Shown here: in pieces, positions 53,956 through 64,000 of the stretch
Numbering within the stretch: the stretch's first letter is position 1
Layout: every line of letters starts with the position of its first letter
From: Poa pratensis
Taxonomy: Eukaryota; Streptophyta; Magnoliopsida; Poales; Poaceae
Direction of reading: 5' to 3'
Assembly (NCBI GenBank): GCA_947311845.1
Contig: CAMZMU010000040.1
Coordinates: 63,244,708 to 63,308,707 of the forward strand
Length of the DNA: 64,000 nt
Translations under genes and position numbers: made by a program
Notes under the pieces: generated by a model
What the model was told of the DNA's origin: nothing
Seen by the model: only the letters and a program-made list of their open reading frames with translations
Database searches by the model: none

Positions 53956-55736
53956 TGATGGCCCTTCACGTAGTTACCCCACAACAGCGACAGAAAACAC
54001 TTTACTGACCCTTCGCGTGATTACCTGCTTGAAAAGTAAATGGGTTAGGTTGAGACTCCAAGTGCAGAGTGTATGTAGTAGTGGAAGACAGTTTTCCCCA
54101 CGAGGGGTGACTCGAGGGTTTAATATCGAACTCTCGGGGAACCAGTATTTCAGGTGTTATCTCCTTATCCTTCTCTTGAGAATCTGCAACAAAATAAATT
54201 GTTTTGTGCCCTCAACCTCACCAAGTGGTTGTCAAGCACAAGGTGTGAGAATGATAATAAAATAAATATGCAAACAGTAGTAAATATGCAATGATGGTAA
54301 AATAAATATGCAATGATGGTGGAAACAATGGTAAATGATATTTTTGGTTTTTTTATAATGTATGCAAGATGTGAAAGTGTTTTTGTATTTTCGGAATTAA
54401 AAATGGCAGCAAACAAAAGTGGTGATAAAAGTGTTGGAAAGGTGTTTCTTATGATTAAAAATGGACCGGGGTTCATGGTTTCACAAATGCACTCTCTCTT
54501 GATAACGTGGTAGACAATGGAACACTAAAATTAACATGTAAGATGGCAAGACATGATTTGACAAGTTATTAATAATATGGCATCACGTCCTAACATAGAG
54601 ATCTCAAGTATAAGTTGTTCTCTCTCTTATGCTCCACCAAGATGCGAACTAAATCATAACACCTTAGTAATTAAGATAAATCAGAGCATAGCAATAAGTT
54701 CAATGTAAGAACATGCTAGATCTAGTCATGGAGGTAGTGGCCAAGGTCACATCCACTCTCCGGTAGCATGGTATTTTTGTTTATCCCTACTGAGGCAACA
54801 AAGTAAGGTAGAAAACCCAAGTGGATCGCAGAACTATCTGTCACGTTCACTGCACTAGCCACCCCCCGTTACTCCAACTAATGCACACGTTCCCCCTCAC
54901 ATGCTCTCATAAACATGCTTGATCATGACAAGTAAATAAGAACAGGGTACATAATATGCATCTACTTTCATAACTGAAACAAAACCATTGCAATCTCAAA
55001 CATGTATTAACTCAAAATAAAGATCCACCACAAAGGAATTACATAGATGACCGTAATCATGTTCAGCAGCTCATACGGTACTAATTAGTGAAGCTCATAG
55101 AGAGGAGAGATACATAAGTTACTTCCACAAACCCATAGTCCAGGGGTGGACTACTCCCTCTTCATCATGGTGTCGGTGGAGATGTTGTTGGAGGAGAAGG
55201 AGACCACGCCGGCAGCGCCCTGCCAGAGTTTTCCCCCTCCAATCTTCAGCTCCAGGTCTCTGTTTCGTGGTTTCTGTGTTTCGGCGGCGCTCCCTTTCGC
55301 GAAAGCCCTGGGAGGTCTATATATAGTCGTTTTTAGGTCAAGACGAAGCTTCGGGAAGAAGGATCGACGGCAGCGGAGGCCCGAGGGCCATTTTGGTGGG
55401 TCCCACGCGGTCCGGGAATCTGGCCACGTGGACCCACCTCTTTCGGCCTTCTGGTCTCCGTTTCTTCGTTTCCTTTGCGCCTACGTTTCGTTCCTTCCAA
55501 AAAAAGTGATCCCCGTAAAATCTCAGGTCATTATGACGTGATTTGGTCGCGTGAAACGTAAAAATATAGAAAAAGGGGTTTTCTGACAGTGCAGGGTTAA
55601 TTCCAGAAAAATGGGGAAATTGTTAATTATCCCCAAAACTCAATATAAATCATGAATATAACCCTTATATGATGCAAATAACATGGAATAACATGTAATA
55701 AAATGTAAAATTCATGTATGCATTTTACATGCATCA
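53956..55736 (-). repeat. 3' LTR of Athila-type element (1781 bp)
   Basis: On the plus strand it starts TGATGGCCCTTCACG and ends TTACATGCATCA. Near-identical to 60300-62087. It includes a degenerate PBS-like stretch (CAACAGCGACAGAAAAC, about 53982-53998) close to its end. TATA-like TATATATA near 55318-55326. Confidence 0.95.
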
Positions 55737-55810
55737 ACATCCCCAAGCTTAACCCATGCTCGTCCCGAGTATGAAGGTGATAAAACTAACATGGACTTTG
55801 CATTTTAATA

Positions 55811-55933
55811 CTACCTCCGATCCATATTAGTGGGCACAACTTTGTCTAGATACACATGTATCTAGTCTAAATACTTAACTAGATACATATGAATTTAGAC
55901 AAAACTATGCCCACTAATATGGATCGGAGGGAG
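55811..55933. mobile_element. Stowaway-type MITE, 123 bp, inside the Athila-type element
   Basis: Ends CTACCTCCGATCCATATTAG and CTAATATGGATCGGAGGGAG are long near-perfect inverted repeats. TA target duplications are at 55809-55810 and 55934-55935. It lies in the internal non-coding region 75 bp from the LTR. Confidence 0.92.
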
Positions 55934-55935
55934 TA

Positions 55936-58244
55936 CTATCAATGGATATCAAAGGTGATTACTATTGCTACATAGAGTCAAATGATTCATTCTTCAAAGG
56001 AATAACAATATGCAAGATAAATTATGAAGTGATATCAAATACTCAATGTAAAGATGTTCAATGATAAATTCACAAAGTGTAACATAGAAGAAAGTACTAT
56101 GGACCAAATGTATGCATAATGAAAAGTAAAAACATCCTATGGTGGTCATAGAGTACTTCTTATGAAAACTGAATATAAAAGGTGGACACTTTGGATAGAT
56201 AAATAAGTAGAGGTAAAGCATGAATAAGTTTCATCTAACTTCCAAACACTTCTACTTAAGTTAATGCTTGCAATGTGGTAGTCATTGGTGTGGAGCTCTC
56301 ATTACCCCTATCATAGCATCTTGAATGATTAATGTTTAAAGTGAAAGCAAATATGAGTGGTGTGCTTGACAATGTATTGGTTGAATGTCTCATGTCCCTT
56401 GAATACAAGTACCTACACCATGTGTTACTCACTTTGGTCCACAAAGTAAATTCAAATAAAGGTCATTGCAAGTAATAATAGTATCATCAAGAACTGCACT
56501 GGGGTACCTCTTGCCCCTTGACATGAACAAGCCCATGTCAAAACAACAAGACAAACAGACAATGAACAATCTCAGCACTCTTTTATTTACTATGGGTATA
56601 GCTTTTTATTATGAGGTGCATCACTGAATGAACATTATGGTTATGCTGTAAATTTCCACCATGAATGATGCATGGCTTAGATTAGCGGCCCAGCATTTCT
56701 CTAACCATTTATACAAACTCTTTGAACTTACTAAGTATCCACATTCATTTCACCCATGATAGGCATCCATAAACAAAAGTACATGACATCAACTAAATAT
56801 AAATAAGTGCAATGTTGAAAGCTTGCCATGTGACAGCACATATGGGCTAACTCCCAACCAAAACAATTGTCAAGCCCACAACTTCATAATTTTAATCACA
56901 ATGGTTCATGCTTATTAAATGCAATAAAAGTAAATTGTGCATCAAGTTCGTGAGAGCTTTTAACCAATTTTTCCCATGACAATCAATAACATAAGCATTT
57001 AAATTCAGAAATGTAGATAACACAATATAACATGATAAACATACTTGGAATAGCATAAAGCTAATAGGTAGATATGGTGGACTCACTGGAAAAACTTTGG
57101 TTGAAGGTGTTGGGAAACAAGCTTTTTACTTGTTGTAATTTTTGGGCTAGCAATAGGGAGAAAGTTGACCATCTAAATGCATGCATAAGTGTCCATAGAA
57201 CTAATCAATCCATGTTAAACCAAGTAAAGTTAAAATTCAACATCTAAACATGGTAAAAGATAGCTCTTGACAACACACTTGCAAATTAACATTCATTCAA
57301 AGCACATGAATTATGCAACTATATGTATCTTTTAAAATCAACTCAAACATCCCTATCCCAATATATTTAATAGCATCCAACATAATTCAACCCAAACTTC
57401 CAGTAGCTCTCTCATATATAAATGATAGTGGTGGTCTTATTAACAAACCGAAATAACAAAAGCAAAAAAAAAAAAACAGACGCTCCAAGTTTATACGATA
57501 AAGTGCTTTGATCGAAAAACAGAAGTTAGACGTGTGCAAACCGAGAGTGTGTTGGTCTAGTGGGGTTGTCTTGACATCCCCAAGCTTATGGTCTTCACCA
57601 TCCTTGGATAGCTCTTGGTGCAGCTCCTCTAATCCCTGTGAAAAAACTTCAAAACACCGTTTCTCCCATTTCTTTTCTGTGGGGTGATATTAGTAGTGAT
57701 AAACAAATAGGTTCCTTGCTGCATAAAATCCTTAGGCAAAAATTCATATGAATGTCCAGAGAGTATATAATGTTGTATGCCTACTCATAAACTCAATTGA
57801 ATCAAAAAGATTCAAGCAAAAAGCTCAAAGAATGCATCAAACAATATCAAGACAGAATCTGTCCAGAAAAACAGCAGCAAAACGCATTTTTCTACCCTAC
57901 TTAAACTCGTCAGAAAAATCTGCAAAAAATCACGTGTACAGAGGATGAAAAGTTGAAGCTACAGTTCAAATTACAGCTCAATCGGAGTTACAGATAAAAA
58001 ATGAAAAATCAAACCGTGCACAGACTTCGTGCAGGCAGAAAACTCTCCGAAAATGAATAGCAACTTTTCAAACCCAAAATAGGTAAAACTTGGTTCTTTA
58101 TTAAAAATCCCAGAAACAAAACTAACAAACTACTCTCTTGTTACAGCAAGAGGACTCAAAGAAAATCTCAAACAAAAACAACCGGGTTGCCTCCCGTAAA
58201 GCGCTTTCTTTATAGCCATATAGCTAGGCTTACTTACTTGATAA
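55936..58244. other. Non-coding interior of Athila-type element (pol missing)
   Basis: 2.3 kb of AT-rich sequence without RT, integrase or env-like coding. Two stretches with CATCCCCAAGCTTA-like text (55737 and 57573) resemble polypurine tracts on the minus strand. The first abuts the 3' LTR and is the likely functional one. Confidence 0.7.
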
Positions 58245-59975
58245 TCAAAGGGGACGTAGCTCATGAGGGAGCTTGAACCTTGGTGTGTCCCTCTTCCTTG
58301 GGAAGTGTTCCATGCTCTTCTTGTGTGGAAACTGAAACTTCACATTCCCTTCCTTTGAATCAATAATGGCACCTGTAGTACGAAGAAAAGGTCTTCCCAA
58401 AATAATAGGACTAGAGGTTTTATTCCCCATGTCCATGATTAGAAAATCAACAGGCACAAAAGTCATGTGTAACTCTACCATAACATCACTTACTTTTCCT
58501 AGAGCATGTCTAATGGAATCATCAGCAAGTGCAAGTTCAATAGAGCATTTCTCAATATTTTTAAGTTCAAGGACTTCATATAGTTCTTTAGATAATATAG
58601 AGACACTAGATCCTAGATCTAAAATGGCATGGTGTGTCTCTTTTCCAATGGTTACTAGTACCTTAGGGATCCAGATATCCCCAAGCTTAGGTGGTATCAT
58701 AGCTTCTTGATTGTACCTAGCAATCTTTTCTTTTAAGACATGATTAGCAATATAGGAACCAAAACCAGCCTGGTTAATATTAACAGAAGGATCACTTGCA
58801 AATTTTTGTAAGATAGAAATTAATTCATGCAAGCTACACTTCTCTAAATCAACAAATGGTTCCTTAACTTCACTAAGCATTTTAACTTCCTCAACTTTTC
58901 TCTCTTTTTGAGATATAATGATGTTCTTTAATGAGGAAACTTCCTTAGTGAGTTGATCTACTCTTTCAAACAAAATATCATGTTTTTCGAATTTGGATAT
59001 GAACTCCTTATTGAGCTCCTTTTGAGTAGATATAAATGATCTAATGGTGTTTTCCAAATCACTAGAAACATTACTACTAGTGGTATATTTGTTTGGAACA
59101 TATGGGGGCTTATTATAAGAGTTATAATTGTTGTTACCATACCCATTATTACCATAGTTCCTAATGAAGTTGACATCAACATTTTCAGGATTATTACCAA
59201 CTAGTTCTTGCAAAGGCATATTTTCAAAATTTTGTTTATTAATAAAAGCAAGAATGGTGTCCATTTTAGATGACAAATCATTTGTTTCTTCTATAGAGTT
59301 CACTTTCTTAGATGAACTAGGTGCTCTATCAGTATGCCATTGACTATAATTTTGCAAGATACTTTCCAAAATGTTCTTAGCTTCTAATATAGTTTTTCCC
59401 ATGAAAGCACCTCCAGCAGCTGAATCAAGTATATTTCTAGACATGTAATTTAGACCATTGTAAAAAGAGTGTAAAATGGTCCATTCATTAACCCCATGTG
59501 ATGGACAAGTTCTAAGCATGAGTTTAATCCTATCCCAAGCCATGGCAACATGTTCATTTTCATTTTGCCTAAAAGAGAGGATATTGTTTCTATTTTGCAG
59601 TATTTTAACAGGGGGATAATATTTCTTAATGAAAGCTTCTTTTAAATCATCCCAAGAATTAATACTACCAGTAGGTAATGAATGTAGCCACTCTTTAGCT
59701 TTTCCTCTAAGTGAGAAAGGAAATAACTTCAGTTTTAAGACATTACTTTCAACATTTTTAAACTTTTGCATGTCACAGATTTCAATAAAATCATGAAGAT
59801 GCATAGAGGCATCCTCAACAGCACTACCACCAAATTGTTCCCTAGTTATCAAGTTTAACAAACTAGGACTAACTTCATAGCTCTCAGCAGTAATCTCAGG
59901 TGTGGTGATAGGCTTAGCAATAAATTGATCATTAGGAGTGTTTGTGTAGTCACACAATTTAGTTCTATCTCCCAT
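58245..59975 (-). CDS. gag: Athila-type Gag-protease, 576 aa, intact
   Basis: ATG at 59975-59973 and an uninterrupted frame to 58245. The Gag core lies at residues about 60-160 (AKEWLHSLPTGSINSWDDLK and EAFIKKYYPPVKIL). An Asn/Tyr-rich linker (NNGYGNNNYNSYNKPPYVPN, about residues 280-300) and a coiled-coil stretch (FERVDQLTKEVSSLKNIII) follow. The retropepsin domain has active site AILDLGSSVSILSKELYEV (about residue 455 onward) and the second motif IILGRPFLRTTGAIID (about residue 530). No CCHC knuckle was found. The frame ends shortly after the protease, where RT would normally follow. Intactness suggests recent activity of the family or recent insertion. Confidence 0.9.
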   Translation of the reverse strand: MGDRTKLCDYTNTPNDQFIAKPITTPEITAESYEVSPSLLNLITREQFGGSAVEDASMHLHDFIEICDMQKFKNVESNVLKLKLFPFSLRGKAKEWLHSLPTGSINSWDDLKEAFIKKYYPPVKILQNRNNILSFRQNENEHVAMAWDRIKLMLRTCPSHGVNEWTILHSFYNGLNYMSRNILDSAAGGAFMGKTILEAKNILESILQNYSQWHTDRAPSSSKKVNSIEETNDLSSKMDTILAFINKQNFENMPLQELVGNNPENVDVNFIRNYGNNGYGNNNYNSYNKPPYVPNKYTTSSNVSSDLENTIRSFISTQKELNKEFISKFEKHDILFERVDQLTKEVSSLKNIIISQKERKVEEVKMLSEVKEPFVDLEKCSLHELISILQKFASDPSVNINQAGFGSYIANHVLKEKIARYNQEAMIPPKLGDIWIPKVLVTIGKETHHAILDLGSSVSILSKELYEVLELKNIEKCSIELALADDSIRHALGKVSDVMVELHMTFVPVDFLIMDMGNKTSSPIILGRPFLRTTGAIIDSKEGNVKFQFPHKKSMEHFPRKRDTPRFKLPHELRPL

Positions 59976-60271
59976 TTCAACAAGTTTTTATGTGTTTTTA
60001 ATTTTTTATGCAAAACTGAAAGTAAAATGACACTAATGCAACTCGAAATAACAAATGCAACACAAAAATGCAAAACTGAATATAAATATGCAAACCGAAA
60101 TATAAAGATGATATGCAAGACAAGAACAAAACAAAATAAAATGATTGTAGGTAAAGATGGATAAGATGATGCTCACGTAGGTGCAACCTCCCCAAGCTTA
60201 GGTTGTTACACAAGTTGGTGATGAAGTTGACTTGATGTGAGTGATCCTTGGATAAACCTTTCAGCTATGGT

Positions 60272-60289
60272 TCCCCGGCAACGGCGCCA
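60272..60289 (-). other. Primer binding site of Athila-type element (tRNA-Asp type)
   Basis: Minus-strand TGGCGCCGTTGCCGGGGA lies 10 bp inside the 5' LTR edge at 60300. A second, partial copy lies within the LTR at 60326-60336. Confidence 0.9.
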
Positions 60290-60299
60290 GAAAACGTCT

Positions 60300-62087
60300 T
60301 GATGGCCCTTCACGTAGTTACCCCACAACGGCGCCAGAAAACACTTTAGCCCTTCGCGTGATTACCTGCGTGAAAAGTAAATGGGTTAGGTTGAGACTCC
60401 AAGTGCAGAGTGTATGTAGTAGTGGAAGACAGTTTTCCCCACGAGGGGTGACTCGAGGGTTTAATATCGAACTCTCGGGGAACCAGTATTTCAGGTGTTA
60501 TCTCCTTATCCTTCTCTTGAGAACCTGCAACAAAATAAATTGTTTTGTGCCCTCAACCTCACCAAGTGGTTGTCAAGCACAAGGTGTGAGAATGATAATA
60601 AAATAAATATGCAAACAGTAGTAAATATGCAATGATGGTAAAATAAATATGCAATGATGGTGGAAACAATGATAAATGATATTTTTGGGTTTTTTATATG
60701 AATGCAAGATGTAAAAGTGTTTTTGTATTTTCGGATTTAATAATGGCAGCAAACAAAAGTGGTGATAAAAGTGTTGGAAAGGTGTTTCTTATGATTAAAA
60801 ATGGACCGGGGTTCATGGTTTCACAAATGCACTCTCTCTTGATAACGTGGTAGACAATGGAACACTAAAATTAACATGTAAGATGGCAAGACATGGTTTG
60901 ACAAGTTATTAATAATATGGGCATCACGTCCTAACATAGAGATCTCAAGTATAAGTTGTTCTCTCTCTTATGCTCCACCAAGATGCGAACTAAATCATAA
61001 CACCTTAGTAATTAAGATAAATCAGAGCATAGCAATAAGTTCAATGACATGAAGTTAAAATAAGAACATGCTAGATCTAGTCATGGAGGTAGTGGCCAAG
61101 GTCACATCCACTCTCCGGTAGCATGGTATTTTTGTTTATCCCTAGTGAGGCAACAAAGTAAGGTAGAAAACCCAAGTGGATCGCAGAACTATCTGTCACG
61201 TTCACTGCACTAGCCACCCCCCGTTACTCCAACTAATGCACACGTTCCCCCTCACATGCTCTCATAAACATGCTTGATCATGACAAGTAAATAAGAACGG
61301 GGTACATAATATGCATCTACTTTCATAACTGAAACAAAACCATTGCAATCTCAAACATGTATTAACTCATAATAAAGATCCACCACAAAGGAATTACATA
61401 GATGACCGTAATCATGTTCAGCAGCTCATACGGTACTAATTAGTGAAGCTCATAGAGAGGAGAGATACATAAGTTACTTCCACAAACCCATAGTCCAGGG
61501 TGGACTACTCCCTCTTCATCATGGTGTCGGTGGAGATGTTGTTGGAGGGAAGGAGACCACACCGGCAGCGCCCCGCCGGAGTTTTCCCCCTCCAATCTTC
61601 AGCTCCAGGTCTCTGTTTCGTGGTTTCTGTGTTTCGGCGGCGCTCCCTTTCGCGAAAGCCCTGGGGGGTCTATATATAGTCGTTTTTAGGTCAAGACGAA
61701 GCTTCGGGAAGAAGGATCGACGGCAGCGGAGGCCCGAGGGCCATTTTGGTGGGTCCCACGCGGTCAGGGAATCTGGCCGCGTGGGCCCACCTCTTTCGGC
61801 CTTCTGGTCTCCGTTTCTTCGTTTCCTTTGCGCCTACGTTTCGTTCCTTCCAAAAAAGTGATCCCCGTAAAATCTCAGGTCATTTGACGTGATTTGGTCG
61901 CCTGAAACGTAAAAATATAGAAAAAGGGGTTTTCTGACAGTGCAGGGTTAATTCCAGAAAAATGGGGAAATTGTTAATTATCCCCAAAACTCAATATAAA
62001 TCATGAATATAACCCTTATATGATGCAAATAACATGGAATAACATGTAATAAAATGTAAAGTTCATGTATGCATTTTACATGCATCA
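60300..62087 (-). repeat. 5' LTR of Athila-type element (1788 bp)
   Basis: Copy of 53956-55736 with few substitutions and small indels. The plus-strand ends are TGATGGCCC and ACATGCATCA. It contains the PBS-like duplication at 60326-60336. TATA-like TATATATA near 61672-61680. Confidence 0.95.
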
Positions 62088-62092
62088 TGCAT

Positions 62093-62650
62093 ACGGTAGG
62101 GTTTCTTGGAAATCGGAGCAGTACGTGGAATCAAATCTATGACAAACTCCACACTTTGATCAGGTGGCATGCCAGGCAATTCTTTTGGGAAAACATCCGG
62201 GAAGTCACACACCACATGTATTTCATGTATTTCAGGAGGGGATTCGCCTTCCATAAAGCATAGGCGGATCTCTGGTGAGAGGGGAATGACCGAGGATGGA
62301 GGTCTTGATAGTGCAGACCAATACTCTACAATGTCGCCGGAAGAAGTGGTCACGGTAATGGTCTTCGCCACACAATCGAGATTAGCCCGGTATTTTACTA
62401 GCCAGTCCATGCCCAGTATGACATCAATGCCGTTTGACTTCAAAGCTACCAGCGCAAAAGGGAAAGACCAGTGACCTATAGTAATCTGGACCTCCGGGGT
62501 AACGCCATCGGTTTGCCATTTGGAGCCAGGCGTGGAGATCACCCAGGGACGGCTCATCTTCTCGAACGGTATGTTGTGGTCTTTTGCAAAAGCTATAGAA
62601 ATGAATGAATGCGATGCTCCAGAGTCGAACAAAACTGTAGCGGGACTGTC
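62093..62650 (-). pseudogene. Protease and RT entry of right-hand Tekay-like element
   Basis: The protease active site FDSGASHSFIS is near 62629-62597, followed by [17 protein letters not shown] (about 62430-62380). The RT entry [18 protein letters not shown] (about 62200-62145) follows, stopping at ISKKPYRM where the Athila-type element inserted. The reading continues at 53955 in the same codon context. Upstream, the frame is poorly defined near 62650-62700. Confidence 0.88.
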
Positions 62651-62699
62651 GTTGATTCATAGCTCACCCATAAGGACGCCGGGGTCCTCCTCAGCTTCT

Positions 62700-63684
62700 T
62701 CTACAGAGACGTGGTTCAGGCGACCACACACGTTAGGACTAGCCTTGCCAGCTGGAGTGGCGGGGGCTCGTGCAGGTGTTCCCGAAATAGGTGCCTTTTG
62801 GGGGCACTCCCTGGAGTAGTGGCTAGCCTGGCCACAGGTGTAGCAGGTAAGTCCAGGTGGGGCAGGTAGCTGAGGACGATACCCACTTCTGCTCGCCCCA
62901 AGTGTCGAAGTAGTGGGGCGCGGCGGTGGTGGCCTTTATCCCGCGGCCCTCGGCATGAATGGAGCACGCGGCACAGCGCTATAGGGAACGAAAACCCTGC
63001 GCTTCTTGTTCAAAGAAACCGAGGAACTCGGGTGGTCCCCTTGTGCGGGCCTCTTGGAAGCCTCGAGTTCCTTCCTTCCCTGCTCAAGAGTAAGAGCCTG
63101 GTTGAACAACTCCTGATAGTTCTGGAACTTGAAGGGCAGCAACTTATAGCGGAGCCTCGCGCAAGCCCCTTGCGGAACAACTCCTGCTTGTCGGCATCAT
63201 TGGTCACGTCCCGAGGGGCGTAACGAGAGAGATGGTTGAACTCACAACCATAAGCTCGGAGGTCCATACGACTCTGGTGCAGATCCAGGAACTCCCTCCT
63301 CTTCAGGTCCATTATTGGCTGAGGTATGTAAGCCGCACGAAAGGCTATGCAGAAATCCGCCCAAGTGAAGGCATGGCCTGACGCGAATAGCGCCACATGA
63401 CTCTCCCACCAGCAGCCAGCCGCTCCAGTCAGGAGGTAGGTGGCGAAGTTGACCTGTTCAGCCACTGGGACATGCATCGCGGAGAACTTGCGCTCCAGAG
63501 CGCGAAGCCAGTCATCAGCTTCCAGTGGCTCCTTAGCATCGGCGAAGGTGGGTGGCAGCGAGCGCAGGAATTCAGTGAGAGTGTTGCAGTCATTGTTCCT
63601 CCGTGCATTCTGCTGCACCAACTGCTCGAGCAGTCGCTCATTTCGCCTGCGGTTTTCCTCAATGGCCATCAAGACCTGAGCCAT
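62700..63684 (-). pseudogene. gag: Gag of right-hand Tekay-like element, frameshifted
   Basis: Gag core: TFADAKEPLEADDWLRALER, CWWESHVALFASGHAFTWAD, FRAAYIPQPIMDLKRREF and YGCEFNHLSRYAPRDVTND (63684 to about 63170). A frame change near 63165 leads to FQNYQELFNQALTLEQGRKE (about 63130-63070). After a second change near 62950 a CCHC knuckle follows (CYTCGQASHYSREC, minus strand, about 62852-62811). A Met at 63684 follows a Pro-rich leader; an upstream ATG near 63743 is quickly stopped. As read, this Gag is not functional. Confidence 0.85.
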
Positions 63685-63685
63685 T

Positions 63686-64000
63686 GAGGGTGGTGGTGGC
63701 GGTTCCTCATCATTGTTGTTACCGCGGCTTCCTCAAGCCATTCTGGAGAATTGACAGGGACACAATTAGTATCTACTTCCGAAAATGGTTGAGATAGGAG
63801 CATCAACTTATTTGGAATACCAGCCATACATCCAATGACACTCACGTATCATCCAACAACTAGCGATATCATATTTGGACACAAACACGCATACAGCATA
63901 CACCAGTTGTAATACAAGCCATACGTGATAATTAAGAGTACCAGCATACAAGCTTTAGTATCTATTACACTGAATGGAAGCACGGATGATACAAGTCACC
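63686..64000 (-). other. 5' leader of right-hand Tekay-like element
   Basis: Non-coding on inspection. A Glu/Pro-coding stretch (about 63685-63720, minus) may be the N-terminus of Gag. The rest is the untranslated leader. PBS and 5' LTR are beyond the window. Confidence 0.55.

Larger units (their letters stand above)
53956..62087 (-). mobile_element. Non-autonomous Athila-type Ty3/gypsy element, Gag-protease only
   Basis: LTRs 53956-55736 and 60300-62087, in minus orientation. Flanks GGCAT (53951-53955) and TGCAT (62088-62092) are a target duplication with one mismatch. The interrupted pol reading of the host element resumes exactly across the insertion. The PBS is of tRNA-Asp type (TGGCGCCGTTGCCGGGGA). 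A single intact ORF encodes Gag and protease; RT, RNase H and integrase are absent. It must be moved in trans by a relative. Confidence 0.92.
50590..64000 (-). mobile_element. Tekay-like Ty3/gypsy chromovirus, interrupted and running off the window
   Basis: A minus-strand element: gag at about 63684-62700, zinc knuckle, protease, RT, RNase H, integrase, chromodomain-like tail to about 51190, PPT and 3' LTR. It is split at 53955/62088 by the Athila-type insertion. The pol is clearly related to, but distinct from, the element at 1636-14950. The 5' LTR and PBS are beyond position 64000. Confidence 0.88.

Overview
The window is nuclear DNA of a grass, most likely a pooid such as wheat, barley, rye or oat. 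The evidence is an intronless plastocyanin gene of grass type, three Stowaway MITEs with grass-type ends, and nested LTR retrotransposons of the Tat, Tekay, Sirevirus and Athila lineages filling most of the 64 kb. The species cannot be named from sequence alone.

Left block (1-23651): a Ty3/gypsy Tat-lineage element lies on the minus strand. Its 5' LTR is at 23197-23651, gag is at about 23158-20411 and pol runs to about 16360. A roughly 54-bp tandem repeat at 15560-16260 separates pol from spliced antisense coding modules (aORF) on the plus strand. The 3' LTR is left of the window. A complete Tekay-like chromovirus (1636-14950, LTRs of 3.8 kb, TSD GGCCG) has inserted into an exon of the aORF. 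It carries an extra 310-codon ORF between the PBS and gag.

Middle block (23652-29493): a 5'-truncated LINE (24146-26790, 9-bp TSD), a Stowaway MITE, a foldback region and the plastocyanin gene (28973-28494, minus). Plastocyanin is the only clearly intact ordinary plant gene here. A 79-bp retroposed fragment with 16-bp target duplications lies about 300 bp upstream of its start codon.

Sirevirus block (29494-40874): a full-length Copia element (LTRs about 1.25 kb, TSD AATTT) with broken gag and integrase, an open RT/RNase H and an intact 485-codon extra ORF between pol and the 3' LTR.

Genic remnant block (40880-50590): a second MITE, a diverged LTR remnant, exon-like debris and a wall-associated-kinase-like receptor kinase gene (44071-47983). 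That gene has a premature stop in exon 2 and a 1-bp insertion in the kinase exon. Its first intron holds an intact 347-bp TRIM/SMART-type mini-retrotransposon.

Right block (about 50.6 kb to the end): another Tekay-like chromovirus on the minus strand. Its pol is split at the protease/RT junction by an 8.1-kb non-autonomous Athila-type element (53956-62087). That element encodes only Gag-protease, and its LTR contains a second copy of the PBS region. A third MITE sits inside it.

Many lesions are single-base indels, and paired LTRs also differ often by single-base indels. Some frameshifts may therefore be assembly errors rather than biological decay.
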